Shown here: piece after piece, positions 1 through 9,044 of the stretch
How the letters are laid out: each line of letters opens with the position of its first letter
Numbering within the stretch: position 1 is the first letter of the stretch
Source of the DNA: Lysinibacillus parviboronicapiens
Lineage (GTDB): Bacteria > Bacillota > Bacilli > Bacillales_A > Planococcaceae
Direction: 5' to 3'
NCBI RefSeq assembly: GCF_003049575.1
Contig: NZ_PYWI01000037.1
Span: 1-35,927, forward strand
DNA: 35,927 nt
Translations under genes and position numbers: made by a program
The notes under the pieces: model-generated
Database searches by the model: none
Told to the model about the DNA's origin: nothing
What the model saw: only the letters and a program-made list of their open reading frames with translations

Positions 1-42
1 AAGCTGACAAAGAAAGACGACGTATATTGGAAGCCGACAATA

Positions 43-159
43 GTCTAGTGATGATGGCAAAGAGGTCACACCCGTTCCCATACCGAACACGGAAGTTAAG
101 CTCTTTAGCGCCGATGGTAGTTGGGGGCTTCCCCCTGTGAGAGTAGGACATCGCTAGGC
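43..159 (+). rRNA. rrf: 5S ribosomal RNA
   Basis: The core matches the Bacillales 5S consensus, including the CCGTTCCCATACCGAAC block and the GTGAGAGTAGGAC segment. The two ends pair with each other (GTCTAGTGA with TCGCTAGGC, allowing G-U pairs), which sets the boundaries. The length of 117 nt is normal. Positions 1-42 would be the 23S-5S spacer of an rRNA operon whose larger genes lie outside the window. Confidence 0.95.
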
Positions 160-165
160 GCAAAA

Positions 166-198
166 AGTCGCTGCTGATACACTCAGTAGTGGCTTTTT
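166..198 (+). terminator. rRNA operon terminator
   Basis: A hairpin with 12-bp arms (AGTCGCTGCTGA and TCAGTAGTGGCT, with a few G-U pairs) is followed by a run of seven T. It sits seven bases after the 5S gene, so it ends the rRNA operon. Confidence 0.9.
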
Positions 199-270
199 TT
201 ATTTTTGGGGAATTTTTATATTAGGACTTTTCTATTACAATAAGGTTGAATTTTAGCCATAACCTTTAAA

Positions 271-312
271 AAGGAGACATCTCAACTTGGATTTTGTTGA
301 GATGTCTCCTTA
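271..312 (-). terminator. Terminator of the acyl-CoA synthetase gene
   Basis: A perfect inverted repeat with 16-bp arms (AAGGAGACATCTCAAC and its complement) surrounds a short loop, just past the stop codon of the minus-strand gene. On the minus strand it is followed by TTTTTAAAGG. It may also stop leftover rRNA transcription. Confidence 0.85.
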
Positions 313-318
313 ATTATT

Positions 319-1893
319 TTAAACAGTTGCTCGTAGTTCAACACGTCGAATTTTGCCGGACGTTGTTTTTGGAAGTTCGTCTAAAAAGACAATACTACGA
401 GGGTATTTATAAGGCGCTGTTAACGTTTTAACATGCTCTTGTAGCTCTTTCGTTAACTCATCCTCGTCGCGGTTTCGGAACCCTTCACGTAAGATTACAA
501 AGGCTTTGACAATATGCCCTCTAATTTCATCTGGTGCTGCAACAACAGCACATTCCTGGACAGCCTCATGTTTATTTAAAGCATCTTCTACTTCAAATGG
601 ACCAATTGTATAACCTGAAGATATAATAATATCATCACCACGACCTTCAAACCAAAAGTAACCGTCCTCATCGCATTTTGCTTGGTCACCTGTAATATAC
701 CAATCACCACGAAAGGCTGCATGTGTACGTTCAGGCTCACGATAATATTCTTTAAATAACGCGGGAGAAGATTTATGCACAGCAATATCTCCAACTTCCC
801 CTACGGGCGCCTCATTACCTTCTTGGTCAACAATACGCACAAGATTACCAGGTGTTGGAACACCCATTGAACCTGGTCGTAACTCGGTATTTTCGAGGGT
901 GCCAATTAGTAGCGTGTTTTCTGTTTGACCATAGCCATCACGTACTTTAAGCCCAAAGTTTTGCATAAATGTTTCAATTACTGGACGATTTAATGGTTCC
1001 CCTGCAGAAACTGCACTTCGTAAAGCAGATAAGTCATAATCTTTCAGACTATCAATCTTGGCCATTATGCGATATTCAGTTGGAGTACAGCAAAGGACAT
1101 TAACCTTTTCATCTTGTATGAGTTGAAGATACGTTTTTGGATCAAAACCACCGTGATAGACGAAGGCGGTCGCACCAAGCATAATTGTCGATAAGAACGG
1201 GCTCCAAATCCACTTTTGCCAGCCTGGTGCCGCAGTGGCCCATACTAAGTCGCCTTCGCGTACACAAAGCCATTTAGAAGCTGCTGTTCTAATATGTGCA
1301 TATCCCCACCCGTGTGAGTGAACTACGCCTTTTGGCTTCCCTGTTGTACCTGAAGTATAAGAAAGAAATGCCATATCGTCACGTTTTGTTGCAACTGCTG
1401 TAAATGTTACAGGTTGTGTGCTAGCTAATTCATCTAAAGAAGTCCAATTACCATTAGCATTGCCAATGACTAACTTGTTATTTAACGCATCCACTGTTGA
1501 AGTAATACGGTCTACCTCACTAGTAAATGCTTCATAGGCAATAACTGCTCTTGCAGAAGAGTGTTCCATACGATATTCTAAATCACTTGCACGTAACATC
1601 TCTGAACACGAAATAGGAACGATTCCCGCTTTTAAACAACCAAGAAACACAAAATATGCTTCTGGTAGACGTGGAATAATAACCAATGCGCGATCGCCTT
1701 TTTGAAGCCCCTTCTTCGTGAAAGCATTTGCGTATTGATTCATTTTTTGGATAAGTTCAGCATAAGAAATTCCGCGGCGTTGTTGTTGTGCATCTAGCCA
1801 GCGTATTGCTTGGCGGTCACTATCTTGGGAAAATTTTTCTAATTCCTCTGTAATGTTATAAAGTTCTGGTGCAATTAAATCATTTGTTAGCAT
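319..1893 (-). CDS. AMP-forming acyl-CoA synthetase (MbcS/AcsA-like)
   Basis: This enzyme activates a short or branched carboxylic acid to its acyl-CoA through an acyl-adenylate. The ANL-superfamily signatures are present in order: SYTSGTTGKPKG (P-loop, mid-protein), YGQTE, the TGD of DWYITGD, and a C-terminal KTTSGKIRR containing the catalytic lysine. ATG at 1893 is the preferred start, because GGGGAGG lies nine bases upstream. A TTG six codons earlier would put that ribosome site inside the gene. The product is 524 aa, close to Bacillus YtcI/MbcS-type synthetases. The exact acid is not readable from sequence; acetate, propionate and branched short acids are all possible. It is a single-gene unit with its own terminator. 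Confidence 0.88.
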   Translation of the reverse strand: MLTNDLIAPELYNITEELEKFSQDSDRQAIRWLDAQQQRRGISYAELIQKMNQYANAFTKKGLQKGDRALVIIPRLPEAYFVFLGCLKAGIVPISCSEMLRASDLEYRMEHSSARAVIAYEAFTSEVDRITSTVDALNNKLVIGNANGNWTSLDELASTQPVTFTAVATKRDDMAFLSYTSGTTGKPKGVVHSHGWGYAHIRTAASKWLCVREGDLVWATAAPGWQKWIWSPFLSTIMLGATAFVYHGGFDPKTYLQLIQDEKVNVLCCTPTEYRIMAKIDSLKDYDLSALRSAVSAGEPLNRPVIETFMQNFGLKVRDGYGQTENTLLIGTLENTELRPGSMGVPTPGNLVRIVDQEGNEAPVGEVGDIAVHKSSPALFKEYYREPERTHAAFRGDWYITGDQAKCDEDGYFWFEGRGDDIIISSGYTIGPFEVEDALNKHEAVQECAVVAAPDEIRGHIVKAFVILREGFRNRDEDELTKELQEHVKTLTAPYKYPRSIVFLDELPKTTSGKIRRVELRATV

Positions 1894-2087
1894 ATGAACA
1901 GTCCTCCCCAAAACTAATTTAATTGAAAATTCTTTAAACTATTTATATTTTAACAATTGAAATAATATACAGCAAGAATAATTAGTACATAAAATAGAAA
2001 TATTAGATTTAATAGAGAACTATCAGGTCTTTATGAAGTAGAAAACAAAAACTATATATCTAATATGAAAATTTTCATAAAAAGTTA

Positions 2088-2115
2088 TTGCATAATTTAC
2101 AATCCTTGCTATAAT
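2088..2115 (+). promoter_or_regulatory. Predicted SigA promoter of the tRNA cluster
   Basis: TTGCAT (2088-2093), a 16-nt spacer and a perfect TATAAT (2110-2115) lie about 50 nt before the first tRNA. Otherwise the 1912-2166 gap is AT-rich with no credible gene. Confidence 0.7.
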
Positions 2116-2166
2116 AATAAATGTGCTTAAGAGGTTGTTAAAAACAACTCAATTGAATAGTATTGT

Positions 2167-2243
2167 TCCGAAGTAGCTCAGTTGGTAGTAGCACCTGACT
2201 GTTAATCAGGTTGTCGCAGGTTCGAGTCCTGCCTTCGGAGCCA
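2167..2243 (+). tRNA. tRNA-Asn (GTT)
   Basis: Cloverleaf with acceptor stem TCCGAAG/CTTCGGA, anticodon GTT in the loop between CTGAC-type stem arms, T-loop TTCGAGT, and an encoded CCA end. It is first in a six-tRNA cluster. Confidence 0.95.
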
Positions 2244-2361
2244 TTTTTTTGCCCAATTTTAAGAAAAAATAAATTTATAAAATAAAATATTAAAAAAGGG
2301 TTGCGTCATAAAAGAAAAGATGTTAATATAAATCTTGTCTTGTTTGAGACATTAATAAAAG

Positions 2362-2436
2362 GGCCCCTTGGTCAAGCGGTTAAGACACCGCCCTTTCACG
2401 GCGGTAACACGGGTTCGAATCCCGTAGGGGTCACCA
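2362..2436 (+). tRNA. tRNA-Glu (TTC)
   Basis: Acceptor arm GGCCCCT/AGGGGTC, anticodon stem CCGCC/GGCGG with loop CTTTCAC giving anticodon TTC, T-arm GGGTTCGAATCCC, and an encoded CCA. Confidence 0.95.
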
Positions 2437-2512
2437 TTTCCTTAGCGTTGTAGTAAAATGCCGAGGCTTAAAAAGAATAAATAAACTGTGAAGAAATTAC
2501 ACCTGTTTTTAT

Positions 2513-2588
2513 GGAGGATTAGCTCAGCTGGGAGAGCATCTGCCTTACAAGCAGAGGGTCGGCGGTTCGAGCCCGTCATCCTCCACCA
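2513..2588 (+). tRNA. tRNA-Val (TAC)
   Basis: Acceptor arm GGAGGAT/ATCCTCC, anticodon loop CTTACAA giving TAC, and an encoded CCA. Confidence 0.95.
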
Positions 2589-2603
2589 TATAGTGTTTAT
2601 TTC

Positions 2604-2687
2604 GGAGGGGTAGCGAAGTGGCTAAACGCGGCGGACTGTAAATCCGCTCCTTAGGGTTCGGCGGTTCGAATCCGTCCCCCTCCACCA
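2604..2687 (+). tRNA. tRNA-Tyr (GTA)
   Basis: Class II tRNA with a long variable arm. Acceptor arm GGAGGGG/CCCCTCC, anticodon GTA in ACTGTAAAT, and an encoded CCA. Its length of 84 nt fits tRNA-Tyr. Confidence 0.95.
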
Positions 2688-2704
2688 GTTTTATTTTGAA
2701 TGTT

Positions 2705-2779
2705 TGGGGTATAGCCAAGCGGTAAGGCAACGGATTTTGATTCCGTCATGCCCTGGTTCGAATCCAGGTACCCCAGCCA
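2705..2779 (+). tRNA. tRNA-Gln (TTG)
   Basis: Acceptor arm TGGGGTA/TACCCCA, anticodon loop TTTTGAT giving TTG, T-arm CTGGTTCGAATCCAG, and an encoded CCA. Confidence 0.95.
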
Positions 2780-2790
2780 TTTTCTTTTAT

Positions 2791-2863
2791 GAGCCATTAG
2801 CTCAGTTGGTAGAGCATCTGACTTTTAATCAGAGGGTCGAAGGTTCGAGTCCTTCATGGCTCA
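2791..2863 (+). tRNA. tRNA-Lys (TTT)
   Basis: Acceptor arm GAGCCAT/ATGGCTC and anticodon loop CTTTTAA giving TTT. Unlike the other five tRNAs here, its CCA end is not encoded (the discriminator A is followed by CTTTT), so it must be added after transcription. Confidence 0.95.
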
Positions 2864-2910
2864 CTTTTCTATAATAAATATTTAAAAGTGTAACATTAAC
2901 TACATATACT

Positions 2911-2944
2911 AATCTCTTACTGAAAACAGTAGGAGATTTTTTTT
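2911..2944 (+). terminator. Terminator of the tRNA cluster
   Basis: AATCTCTTACTG, an AAAA loop, CAGTAGGAGATT and a run of eight T form a strong intrinsic terminator about 50 nt after tRNA-Lys. Confidence 0.9.
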
Positions 2945-3042
2945 GCCTTTCGAATTGTATAAAAATACATAAATATGTTGGGTTGAGCCAAAGGTATTGT
3001 AGGATTTACAATAGTTATATAACACATAGGGGGTATAAAACA

Positions 3043-3948
3043 ATGAATAAACTTAGTGTTTCAATTATTGGAGTTCCGACAGATTATGGACAAACACGTA
3101 GAGGGGTAGATATGGGGCCAAGTGCCATTCGCTATGCGGGCATTGTTGATCGTTTAGAGGCAATCGGTCATGAGGTACAGGATCAGGGAGATATCCGCGT
3201 TAATCAAAAGCAAGAAAATGCAATTGTTGATAAACAATTATTGAATTTAGAAGAAGTTGTCGATATAAGTACTACTTTGGCAAATAGAGTATATGAAGCC
3301 GTAGAGCAGAAAAAGTTTCCACTTGTATTTGGTGGTGATCACAGCATTGCAATCGGCACACTGGCAGGACTTGGTGAACATTATAAAAACTTAGGTGTTA
3401 TTTGGTTTGATGCACATGCAGATTTAAACACACCAGATACAACGCCTTCAGGTAATATTCATGGGATGCCACTAGCTGTTAGTATTGGACTAGGACATGA
3501 ACGACTTGTACAAATTCGAAACTATGCACCAAAAATTAAACCTGAGAATGTTATTATTATCGGAGCTCGTTCAGTAGATCCTGGAGAACGTGAACTGATT
3601 CGTCAACAAGGTATAAAAGTTTATACAATGCATGAGGTAGACCGATTAGGTATGACTCGTGTTATGGAGGATGCACTTTCCTATTTAAAGGAACGTAAGG
3701 TAGATGGTTTACATTTATCGCTCGATTTAGATGGTCTAGATCCGCTTTATACTCCAGGAGTAGGAACGCCAGTACCTGGTGGGATAACATATCGTGAAAG
3801 TCATTTAGCGATGGAGATGTTACAGGAATCAGGTATGCTTACATCGGCGGAGTTTGTAGAGGTTAACCCGATATTAGATGAAAAGAACAAAACTGCAGAT
3901 GTTGCAGTAGCATTAATGGGTTCATTATTTGGTGAGACCCTAGTATAA
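3043..3948 (+). CDS. rocF: Arginase
   Basis: Hydrolyses L-arginine to ornithine and urea in the cytosol, the first step of the arginine catabolic (Roc) route. The binuclear manganese-site motifs are intact: GGDHS (H100), DAHAD (D123, H125, D127) and DLDGLDP (D228, D230), followed by TPGVGTPVPGG. I chose ATG at 3043, which has AGGGGG 9-14 nt upstream; an in-frame start at 2983 lacks a ribosome site. The resulting 301 aa matches the usual ~296-300 aa arginase length. It stands alone between the tRNA terminator and the sigW promoter, away from other roc genes, which is common in Bacillales. Confidence 0.95.
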   Translation: MNKLSVSIIGVPTDYGQTRRGVDMGPSAIRYAGIVDRLEAIGHEVQDQGDIRVNQKQENAIVDKQLLNLEEVVDISTTLANRVYEAVEQKKFPLVFGGDHSIAIGTLAGLGEHYKNLGVIWFDAHADLNTPDTTPSGNIHGMPLAVSIGLGHERLVQIRNYAPKIKPENVIIIGARSVDPGERELIRQQGIKVYTMHEVDRLGMTRVMEDALSYLKERKVDGLHLSLDLDGLDPLYTPGVGTPVPGGITYRESHLAMEMLQESGMLTSAEFVEVNPILDEKNKTADVAVALMGSLFGETLV

Positions 3949-4014
3949 TTAAAATTGTCAAAAAAATGCCTATTGTCGCATCGAATAAAAATCTTTTGTT
4001 ATAATTAATTAAAA

Positions 4015-4043
4015 TGAAACTTTTCTTATCGATGGGTCGTATA
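4015..4043 (+). promoter_or_regulatory. SigW-type ECF promoter (autoregulatory)
   Basis: TGAAAC (4015-4020), a 17-nt spacer and CGTATA (4038-4043) match the SigW consensus TGAAAC-N16/17-CGTA. It lies about 37 nt before sigW, so SigW should drive its own operon, as in Bacillus subtilis. Confidence 0.9.
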
Positions 4044-4079
4044 GTATAAGACAGTTGTAAAGGTGGAGAAATTAACACA

Positions 4080-4643
4080 ATGGATGCGTTAGTAAATAAG
4101 AGAATAAAACAAGTGCTTAAAGGCGATCAAAACGCATTTGCCGATATTGTGAGTCTCTATCAGCACAAACTGTACCAAGTATGCTACCGGATGTTAGGCA
4201 ATAAACAAGAATCAGAGGACATTGCACAAGAAGCGTTCGTACGTGCCTACATGAACCTGCATACATTTGATCAGAAAAGAAAATTTTCGACGTGGCTTTA
4301 TCGCATAGCTACCAACCTCTGTATAGACCGTATTCGCAAGAAAAAGCCGGATTATTACTTAGATGCGGAGGTAGCTGGTACTGAAGGGCTTGATATGTAT
4401 TCCCAAATCGCAGCAGATGACCAGTTACCAGAAGAACAGCTAGAGCAGATGGAGTTACAAGATCGTATTCAATATGAGATTGGACGTTTGCCGGATAAAT
4501 ATCGTTCAGTTATAGTATTGAAATATATTGAAGAATTATCGTTACAGGAAATTAGTGATATTTTGGATATGCCTCTTGGAACGGTGAAAACGAGAATTCA
4601 CCGCGGACGTGAAGCATTACGAAAGCAATTAAACAATCTGTAG
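4080..4643 (+). CDS. sigW: ECF RNA polymerase sigma factor SigW
   Basis: Directs RNA polymerase to envelope-stress and antimicrobial-resistance promoters. At 187 aa it is the same size as B. subtilis SigW. Region 2 is clear (DIAQEAFVRAYMNLHTFDQKRKFSTWLYRIATN), and region 4 has the helix-turn-helix LSLQEISDILDMPLGTVKTRIHRGREALRK; these are named by their key residues rather than quoted at full domain length. AAGGTGGAG lies upstream of the ATG. The neighbouring rsiW begins 13 nt later in the same operon. The SigW box directly upstream, the anti-sigma gene and the following cdaA cluster together make this SigW rather than another ECF factor. Confidence 0.94.
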   Translation: MDALVNKRIKQVLKGDQNAFADIVSLYQHKLYQVCYRMLGNKQESEDIAQEAFVRAYMNLHTFDQKRKFSTWLYRIATNLCIDRIRKKKPDYYLDAEVAGTEGLDMYSQIAADDQLPEEQLEQMELQDRIQYEIGRLPDKYRSVIVLKYIEELSLQEISDILDMPLGTVKTRIHRGREALRKQLNNL

Positions 4644-4656
4644 GAGGGGGAGCATC

Positions 4657-5280
4657 ATGAATATTTGTCCAGAGCATATTATAGACTATATGCATGATTA
4701 TTTAGACGGTGACATTAGTCGTGAGCATGAGCAAGAGTTGAAGCAACATTTGCATTCGTGTGGTGATTGCAAGCAACTGATGCAGGAATTGAGTGAGACG
4801 ATCGCCTTTGTGAAGAGTGCTTCCCATATTACAGCACCTCCGCATTTTGAAGCTGCAGTGATGGCTCGTTTACCCAAACCTAAAAGTCGTATGGGCATGC
4901 AAAAATGGATTCGCCGTCACCCGTTCTTTGTGGCTGCAGCGGTTTTTTGCCTATTTATGAGTGCTACTTTACTTGGAAGTTTCATGGATGACCAACATTT
5001 TTCTGTTACTAAACAGCCGAATCTAGTTGTTGAAGGGCAAACAGTCATCGTGCCGAAAGGTGAAGTTGTAAATGGGGATATCGTTGTAAAAAATGGTGAT
5101 TTAATTGTTGAGGGGCAAGTAGATGGTAATGTTACTGTTATTAATGGACAGTACATGGCATCCTCGGCAGTGGTTACAGGCCAAATTGAAGAAATTGACC
5201 AAGCATTTGAATGGCTTTGGTATACTATAAAAAATTCATTCAAAGATGCTATGGCATTTGAAGATAAAGAAACTAAATAA
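4657..5280 (+). CDS. rsiW: Anti-sigma-W factor RsiW
   Basis: Membrane-bound inhibitor that holds SigW until regulated proteolysis releases it. The N-terminal zinc-binding anti-sigma motif is intact: H31-xxx-C35-xx-C38 (HLHSCGDC). A single transmembrane segment follows at about residues 89-109 (FFVAAAVFCLFMSATLLGSF). The extracytoplasmic part, about 100 residues, contains short repeated VVEGQ/VVKNGD/VDGNV-type units resembling a small beta-helix (bactofilin-like). It is 207 aa, preceded by AGGAGGGGG, and co-transcribed with sigW. The gene ends before an intrinsic terminator. Confidence 0.93.
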   Translation: MNICPEHIIDYMHDYLDGDISREHEQELKQHLHSCGDCKQLMQELSETIAFVKSASHITAPPHFEAAVMARLPKPKSRMGMQKWIRRHPFFVAAAVFCLFMSATLLGSFMDDQHFSVTKQPNLVVEGQTVIVPKGEVVNGDIVVKNGDLIVEGQVDGNVTVINGQYMASSAVVTGQIEEIDQAFEWLWYTIKNSFKDAMAFEDKETK

Positions 5281-5320
5281 CACTCTATACGTCCTACATG
5301 ATAGTGCACGTGAGAGGCTG

Positions 5321-5350
5321 AAAAGTCTACTCTTATGAGTAGACTTTTTA
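5321..5350 (+). terminator. Terminator of sigW-rsiW
   Basis: AAAAGTCTACTC, a TTAT loop and GAGTAGACTTTTT form a perfect 12-bp stem with a T run, 40 nt after rsiW. Confidence 0.92.
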
Positions 5351-5360
5351 TTTGAAAAAA

Positions 5361-5388
5361 GTTACATTTGATAAGAATGTGCTATACT
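5361..5388 (+). promoter_or_regulatory. Possible SigA promoter of cdaA-cdaR-glmM
   Basis: GTTACA, a 16-nt spacer and TATACT (5383-5388) sit just past the rsiW terminator and about 40 nt before the cdaA start. The -35 is a partial match (4/6) and the -10 is 5/6. Confidence 0.5.
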
Positions 5389-5429
5389 TAAATGTGTATG
5401 GATTCGCAATGAAAAGTGGGGGATGCCAC

Positions 5430-6266
5430 GTGCAAATTATCGAACAATTCACGGATTTGACGCCAGTGAACATTGTTATTAACTTCATAGATGTACTGCT
5501 CGTTTGGTACGTTGTTTATAAAATTTTAACCCTCATTAAAGGAACGAAGGCTGTCCAATTAGTAAAGGGAATTTTCGTAATTATTATTGCGCGCATCGCA
5601 ACGGACTTTTTAGGGTTAGAAACATTGGGTTGGATGCTAAAACAAGTGATTGAATTTGGTTTCTTGGCGATTATTATCATTTTCCAACCTGAAATCCGAC
5701 GTGGACTTGAACAAATTGGACGAGGGAAGTTATTCCAACGTTCGACAAGTCAAGAAGAAGAAGAGCAGACAAGGCTCATTGAAGCGATGAAGAAATCCGT
5801 AAGTTATATGGCTAAACGTCGTATTGGGGCATTGATTTCTATTGAAAAAGAAACAGGCTTGAATGAATATATTGAAACTGGAATAGGCCTAAATGCTGAA
5901 ATTTCATCTGAATTACTTATCAACATTTTTATACCGAATACACCACTTCACGATGGAGCGGTTATTATGCAAAAGGATAAGGTAACGGCAGCGGCATGTT
6001 ATTTACCTCTTTCTGAAAGCCCATTTATTTCAAAAGAACTTGGAACACGACACCGTGCTGCGCTTGGCTTAAGTGAAGTAACAGACGCCATTACGATTGT
6101 CGTATCGGAAGAAACAGGAGCAATTAGTATTACATTAAACGGTAATCTACATCGCAACCTTTCTCTAGAGGAATTCGAAACACTGTTACGTAAAATGTGG
6201 TTCGGATCAGTACAAGAATCGAATACAGCCTCTAAGTTGACTTGGAGGGGGAAAAAGAATGGATAA
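5430..6266 (+). CDS. cdaA: Diadenylate cyclase CdaA
   Basis: Condenses two ATP into the second messenger c-di-AMP, which controls potassium and osmolyte uptake and is linked to cell-wall homeostasis. The DisA_N catalytic motifs are both present: D175-G176-A177 (LHDGAV) and R207-H208-R209 (GTRHRAA). Three N-terminal hydrophobic segments (IDVLLVWYVVYKIL, VKGIFVIIIARI, FGFLAIIIIF) anchor it in the membrane. I chose GTG at 5430, which gives MQIIEQF with a GGGGG site nine bases upstream. The product is 278 aa, close to the 273 aa of B. subtilis CdaA. A TTG start at 5352 would add 26 residues that do not look like the family. It overlaps cdaR by 8 nt. Confidence 0.93.
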   Translation: MQIIEQFTDLTPVNIVINFIDVLLVWYVVYKILTLIKGTKAVQLVKGIFVIIIARIATDFLGLETLGWMLKQVIEFGFLAIIIIFQPEIRRGLEQIGRGKLFQRSTSQEEEEQTRLIEAMKKSVSYMAKRRIGALISIEKETGLNEYIETGIGLNAEISSELLINIFIPNTPLHDGAVIMQKDKVTAAACYLPLSESPFISKELGTRHRAALGLSEVTDAITIVVSEETGAISITLNGNLHRNLSLEEFETLLRKMWFGSVQESNTASKLTWRGKKNG

Positions 6267-7311
6267 AATGATGGATAGTCCTTGGGTGTTACGAATCATT
6301 GCGCTTTTTCTTGCATGTCTACTGTTTTTCTCCGTTCGCACAGAGCTTTCTTCAACGAATAAAACGACGACGAACGAACAGATGGAAGTGATTCGTGATG
6401 TACCTGTAGACGTTTTTTATGATGATGATAGTCTTATTGTTACGGGTATACCAAAAACGGTTAATGTCACAATTAAGGGACCGATGCAAATCGTTTTACG
6501 AACAAAAGCAGTAAAGGATTTCTCTATATTTGTGGACTTAAACCATTTATTAATGGGTGAGCACAACGTTAAGCTGCAATATGAAAATATATCTGATAAG
6601 CTGCAGGTTACTTTAGACCCAGCAACAATCGATGTGAATATCGAGGAAAAAGTGACGCAGGAATTCCGTGTTGATCCGGAAATGAATAATCGTTTGATTG
6701 ATGAAGGCTATATACTGAAGGGCATGACTGCGAACCCAGCAACAGTGTATGTTACAGGAGCAAAGAGTGCCATTGAGAGCATCAGCTATGTAAAAGCAAC
6801 TGTAACGGGTGAGCAAGGCTTGAAGCAACCTTTCTCTCAAGAAGCTGCAGTGAAAGTATTAGACCGTGATTTAAATAAACTGGACGTGACCATTGAGCCA
6901 GAAAGTGTTAAGGTACATGTGGATATCGGAGAATTCAGTAAAGAACTACCTATTACGATGAATGAGACAGGTAAAGTACAAGATGGTATTACAATCAATA
7001 AATTGACGCTTGATACTACAGCATTAAGAGTATATGGTAGAAAATCAATTATTGATGTCTTAACTGAAATATTGGTAGATGTTGATCTGTCAAAAATTAC
7101 TGAATCAAAAACATATGAATTTGATGTGAAATTACCCGAAGGAGCGACAAAAGTATCTGAACAAAAAATAAAAGTTAAAGCAGATATTACGAAGGTAGAA
7201 GAGCAAACTACAACGACTCCAGAGGATACATCGAAGACTCCAGAGGAAACTACGACGACTCCAGAGGAGACCGAACCGACAACGATTACAGAAGAAGATG
7301 TTGATTCTTAA
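6259..7311 (+). CDS. cdaR: CdaA regulator CdaR (YbbR-domain protein)
   Basis: Membrane-anchored regulator of CdaA, translated from an overlapping start. It has one N-terminal membrane anchor (about residues 9-25, VLRIIALFLACLLFFSV), then repeated YbbR-type beta domains. The domains are visible as VTGIPKTVNVTIKGP, NPATVYVTGAKSAIESI and LRVYGRKSIIDVL segments, and face outside the cell. At 350 aa it is shorter than the roughly 480 aa of B. subtilis, suggesting fewer YbbR copies. The last ~40 residues are a low-complexity tail of Thr-Pro-Glu-Glu repeats (TPEDTSKTPEETTTTPEETE). Confidence 0.9.
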   Translation: MDKMMDSPWVLRIIALFLACLLFFSVRTELSSTNKTTTNEQMEVIRDVPVDVFYDDDSLIVTGIPKTVNVTIKGPMQIVLRTKAVKDFSIFVDLNHLLMGEHNVKLQYENISDKLQVTLDPATIDVNIEEKVTQEFRVDPEMNNRLIDEGYILKGMTANPATVYVTGAKSAIESISYVKATVTGEQGLKQPFSQEAAVKVLDRDLNKLDVTIEPESVKVHVDIGEFSKELPITMNETGKVQDGITINKLTLDTTALRVYGRKSIIDVLTEILVDVDLSKITESKTYEFDVKLPEGATKVSEQKIKVKADITKVEEQTTTTPEDTSKTPEETTTTPEETEPTTITEEDVDS

Positions 7312-7591
7312 ACAAGAACTGACTATAATTTTAACTTGATTCAGTACAACCTTGAGCAATCAGTTCCATGTTGGCCGAGTCCCTAGGGCAATGTTAGGGT
7401 TTGTTCAAAATGCGACAAAGTGTTCTACGCACGAAAGCTCAGGTACAATTACGTAGGAGTAGAGTGTAAATAATAGTTACTAAAATGAACGAAAATAGAC
7501 TTTTCCAAAAGTAAGCAGACGAGCCGTCCAATTGTCTACAAGAGACAAGCATGATTTAGGTCGTCTTGCATTGAAGGAGAGAACAATTAGA

Positions 7592-8944
7592 ATGGGTAAA
7601 TATTTTGGAACAGATGGCGTCCGTGGCGTCGCGAATAGTGAATTAACACCGGAATTTGCATTTAAACTAGGTCGCATAGGTGGCTATGTTTTAACGAAAG
7701 ATGCAACACAACGTCCAAAGGTATTAATTGGTCGTGACACACGTATTTCAGGTGAGATGCTTGAAGGTGCACTTGTTGCTGGTCTTTTATCGATTGGTGT
7801 AGAGGTGATGCGTCTTGGTGTTATTTCGACACCGGGTGTCGCTTATCTTACTCGTATTATGAGTGCAGATGCAGGCGTCATGATTTCAGCTTCACATAAC
7901 CCAGTTGCCGACAATGGCATTAAATTTTTCGGTCCTGATGGCTTTAAGCTAACAGATGCGCAAGAAGCCGAAATCGAAGCAATTCTTGATGCTGAAGTGG
8001 ATACATTGCCACGTCCAATAGGGGCAGACTTGGGCTCTGTAAGTGACTACTTCGAAGGCGGACAAAAATATATCCAATACTTAAAACAAACGGTAGATGA
8101 AGAATTTGATGGTATTCATGTGGCATTAGACTGTGCGCATGGTGCAACATCTTCACTTGCAACACACTTGTTTGCAGATTTAGAAGCAGACATTTCAACA
8201 ATGGGTGCTTCACCAACAGGCTTAAATATAAATGAAGGCGTGGGTTCAACACATCCAGAAGGCTTAGCTGCATTTGTCACTGAAAAGGGTGCTGATGTTG
8301 GATTAGCCTTTGATGGTGACGGTGACCGTTTAATTGCAGTCGATGAAAACGGTCATATCGTAGATGGTGACCAAATTATGTTCATCATCGGTAAGCATTT
8401 AAATGCAGTAGGTCGCCTTAAAAAGCAAACAATTGTGTCAACGGTTATGAGTAATATGGGCTTCTATAAAGCGGTTGGTGAAAATGGCATGCAAAGTGTA
8501 CAAACAGCTGTAGGAGACCGTTATGTCGTAGAAGAAATGCGTGCTAATGATTATAATTTAGGTGGCGAACAATCAGGTCATATTGTTTTCCTAGACTTTA
8601 ATACAACTGGTGATGGCTTATTAACAGGCATTCAACTCGTGAATATTATGAAAGCTACTGGTAAAAAGCTTTCTGAGCTTGCATCTGAAATGACCATTTT
8701 CCCACAACGTTTAGTAAACGTGCGTGTAACAGACAAGCATGCTGTTACTGACAACGCTAAAGTTGCTACCATTATTGCTGAAGTTGAAGCTGAAATGGCT
8801 GGCAACGGTCGAATTTTAGTACGTCCTTCTGGTACAGAACCACTTGTTCGTGTAATGGTGGAAGCTGCTACAGAAGCAGATTGCGAGCGTTATGTAGAGC
8901 GCATTGCAGATGTTGTACGCACTGAAATGGGTTTAACAGAATAA
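7592..8944 (+). CDS. glmM: Phosphoglucosamine mutase GlmM
   Basis: Converts glucosamine-6-phosphate to glucosamine-1-phosphate for UDP-GlcNAc and cell-wall synthesis. The phosphoserine loop ISASHNP carries S101. The metal loop DGDGDR starts at D241, and the C-terminal phosphate-binding loop [12 protein letters not shown] is intact. ATG at 7592 gives the conserved start [15 protein letters not shown] and has AAGGAGAG 10-17 nt upstream; reading from 7532 would add 20 non-homologous residues. It is 450 aa, the normal size. The 280 nt between cdaR and glmM hold no gene; a small hairpin (TTGTCT/AGACAA) lies near 7532-7550. GlmM is reported to inhibit CdaA in Firmicutes, so the gene order is functionally coherent. 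Confidence 0.96.
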   Translation: MGKYFGTDGVRGVANSELTPEFAFKLGRIGGYVLTKDATQRPKVLIGRDTRISGEMLEGALVAGLLSIGVEVMRLGVISTPGVAYLTRIMSADAGVMISASHNPVADNGIKFFGPDGFKLTDAQEAEIEAILDAEVDTLPRPIGADLGSVSDYFEGGQKYIQYLKQTVDEEFDGIHVALDCAHGATSSLATHLFADLEADISTMGASPTGLNINEGVGSTHPEGLAAFVTEKGADVGLAFDGDGDRLIAVDENGHIVDGDQIMFIIGKHLNAVGRLKKQTIVSTVMSNMGFYKAVGENGMQSVQTAVGDRYVVEEMRANDYNLGGEQSGHIVFLDFNTTGDGLLTGIQLVNIMKATGKKLSELASEMTIFPQRLVNVRVTDKHAVTDNAKVATIIAEVEAEMAGNGRILVRPSGTEPLVRVMVEAATEADCERYVERIADVVRTEMGLTE

Positions 8945-8958
8945 ATTAAACATAGAGG

Positions 8959-8992
8959 CTCGATTCCCGTTAATAGGAAATCGAGTTTTTTC
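8959..8992 (+). terminator. Terminator of cdaA-cdaR-glmM
   Basis: CTCGATT and AATCGAG arms plus neighbouring C-G pairs are followed by a T6 run, just after the glmM stop. Confidence 0.85.
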
Positions 8993-9044
8993 TAATAAAT
9001 GGTGGAACAGCTCCATGATGCAATTCCAATTTAACAATAACAAC

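Noticed and set aside
2545..2730. Minus-strand open frame of 61 codons
   Set aside because: It runs antisense through the tRNA-Val, tRNA-Tyr and tRNA-Gln genes, so it is an artefact of tRNA sequence.
4917..5309. Minus-strand open frame of 130 codons
   Set aside because: Antisense to rsiW, with no ribosome site and a serine/threonine-rich composition typical of reverse-strand noise.
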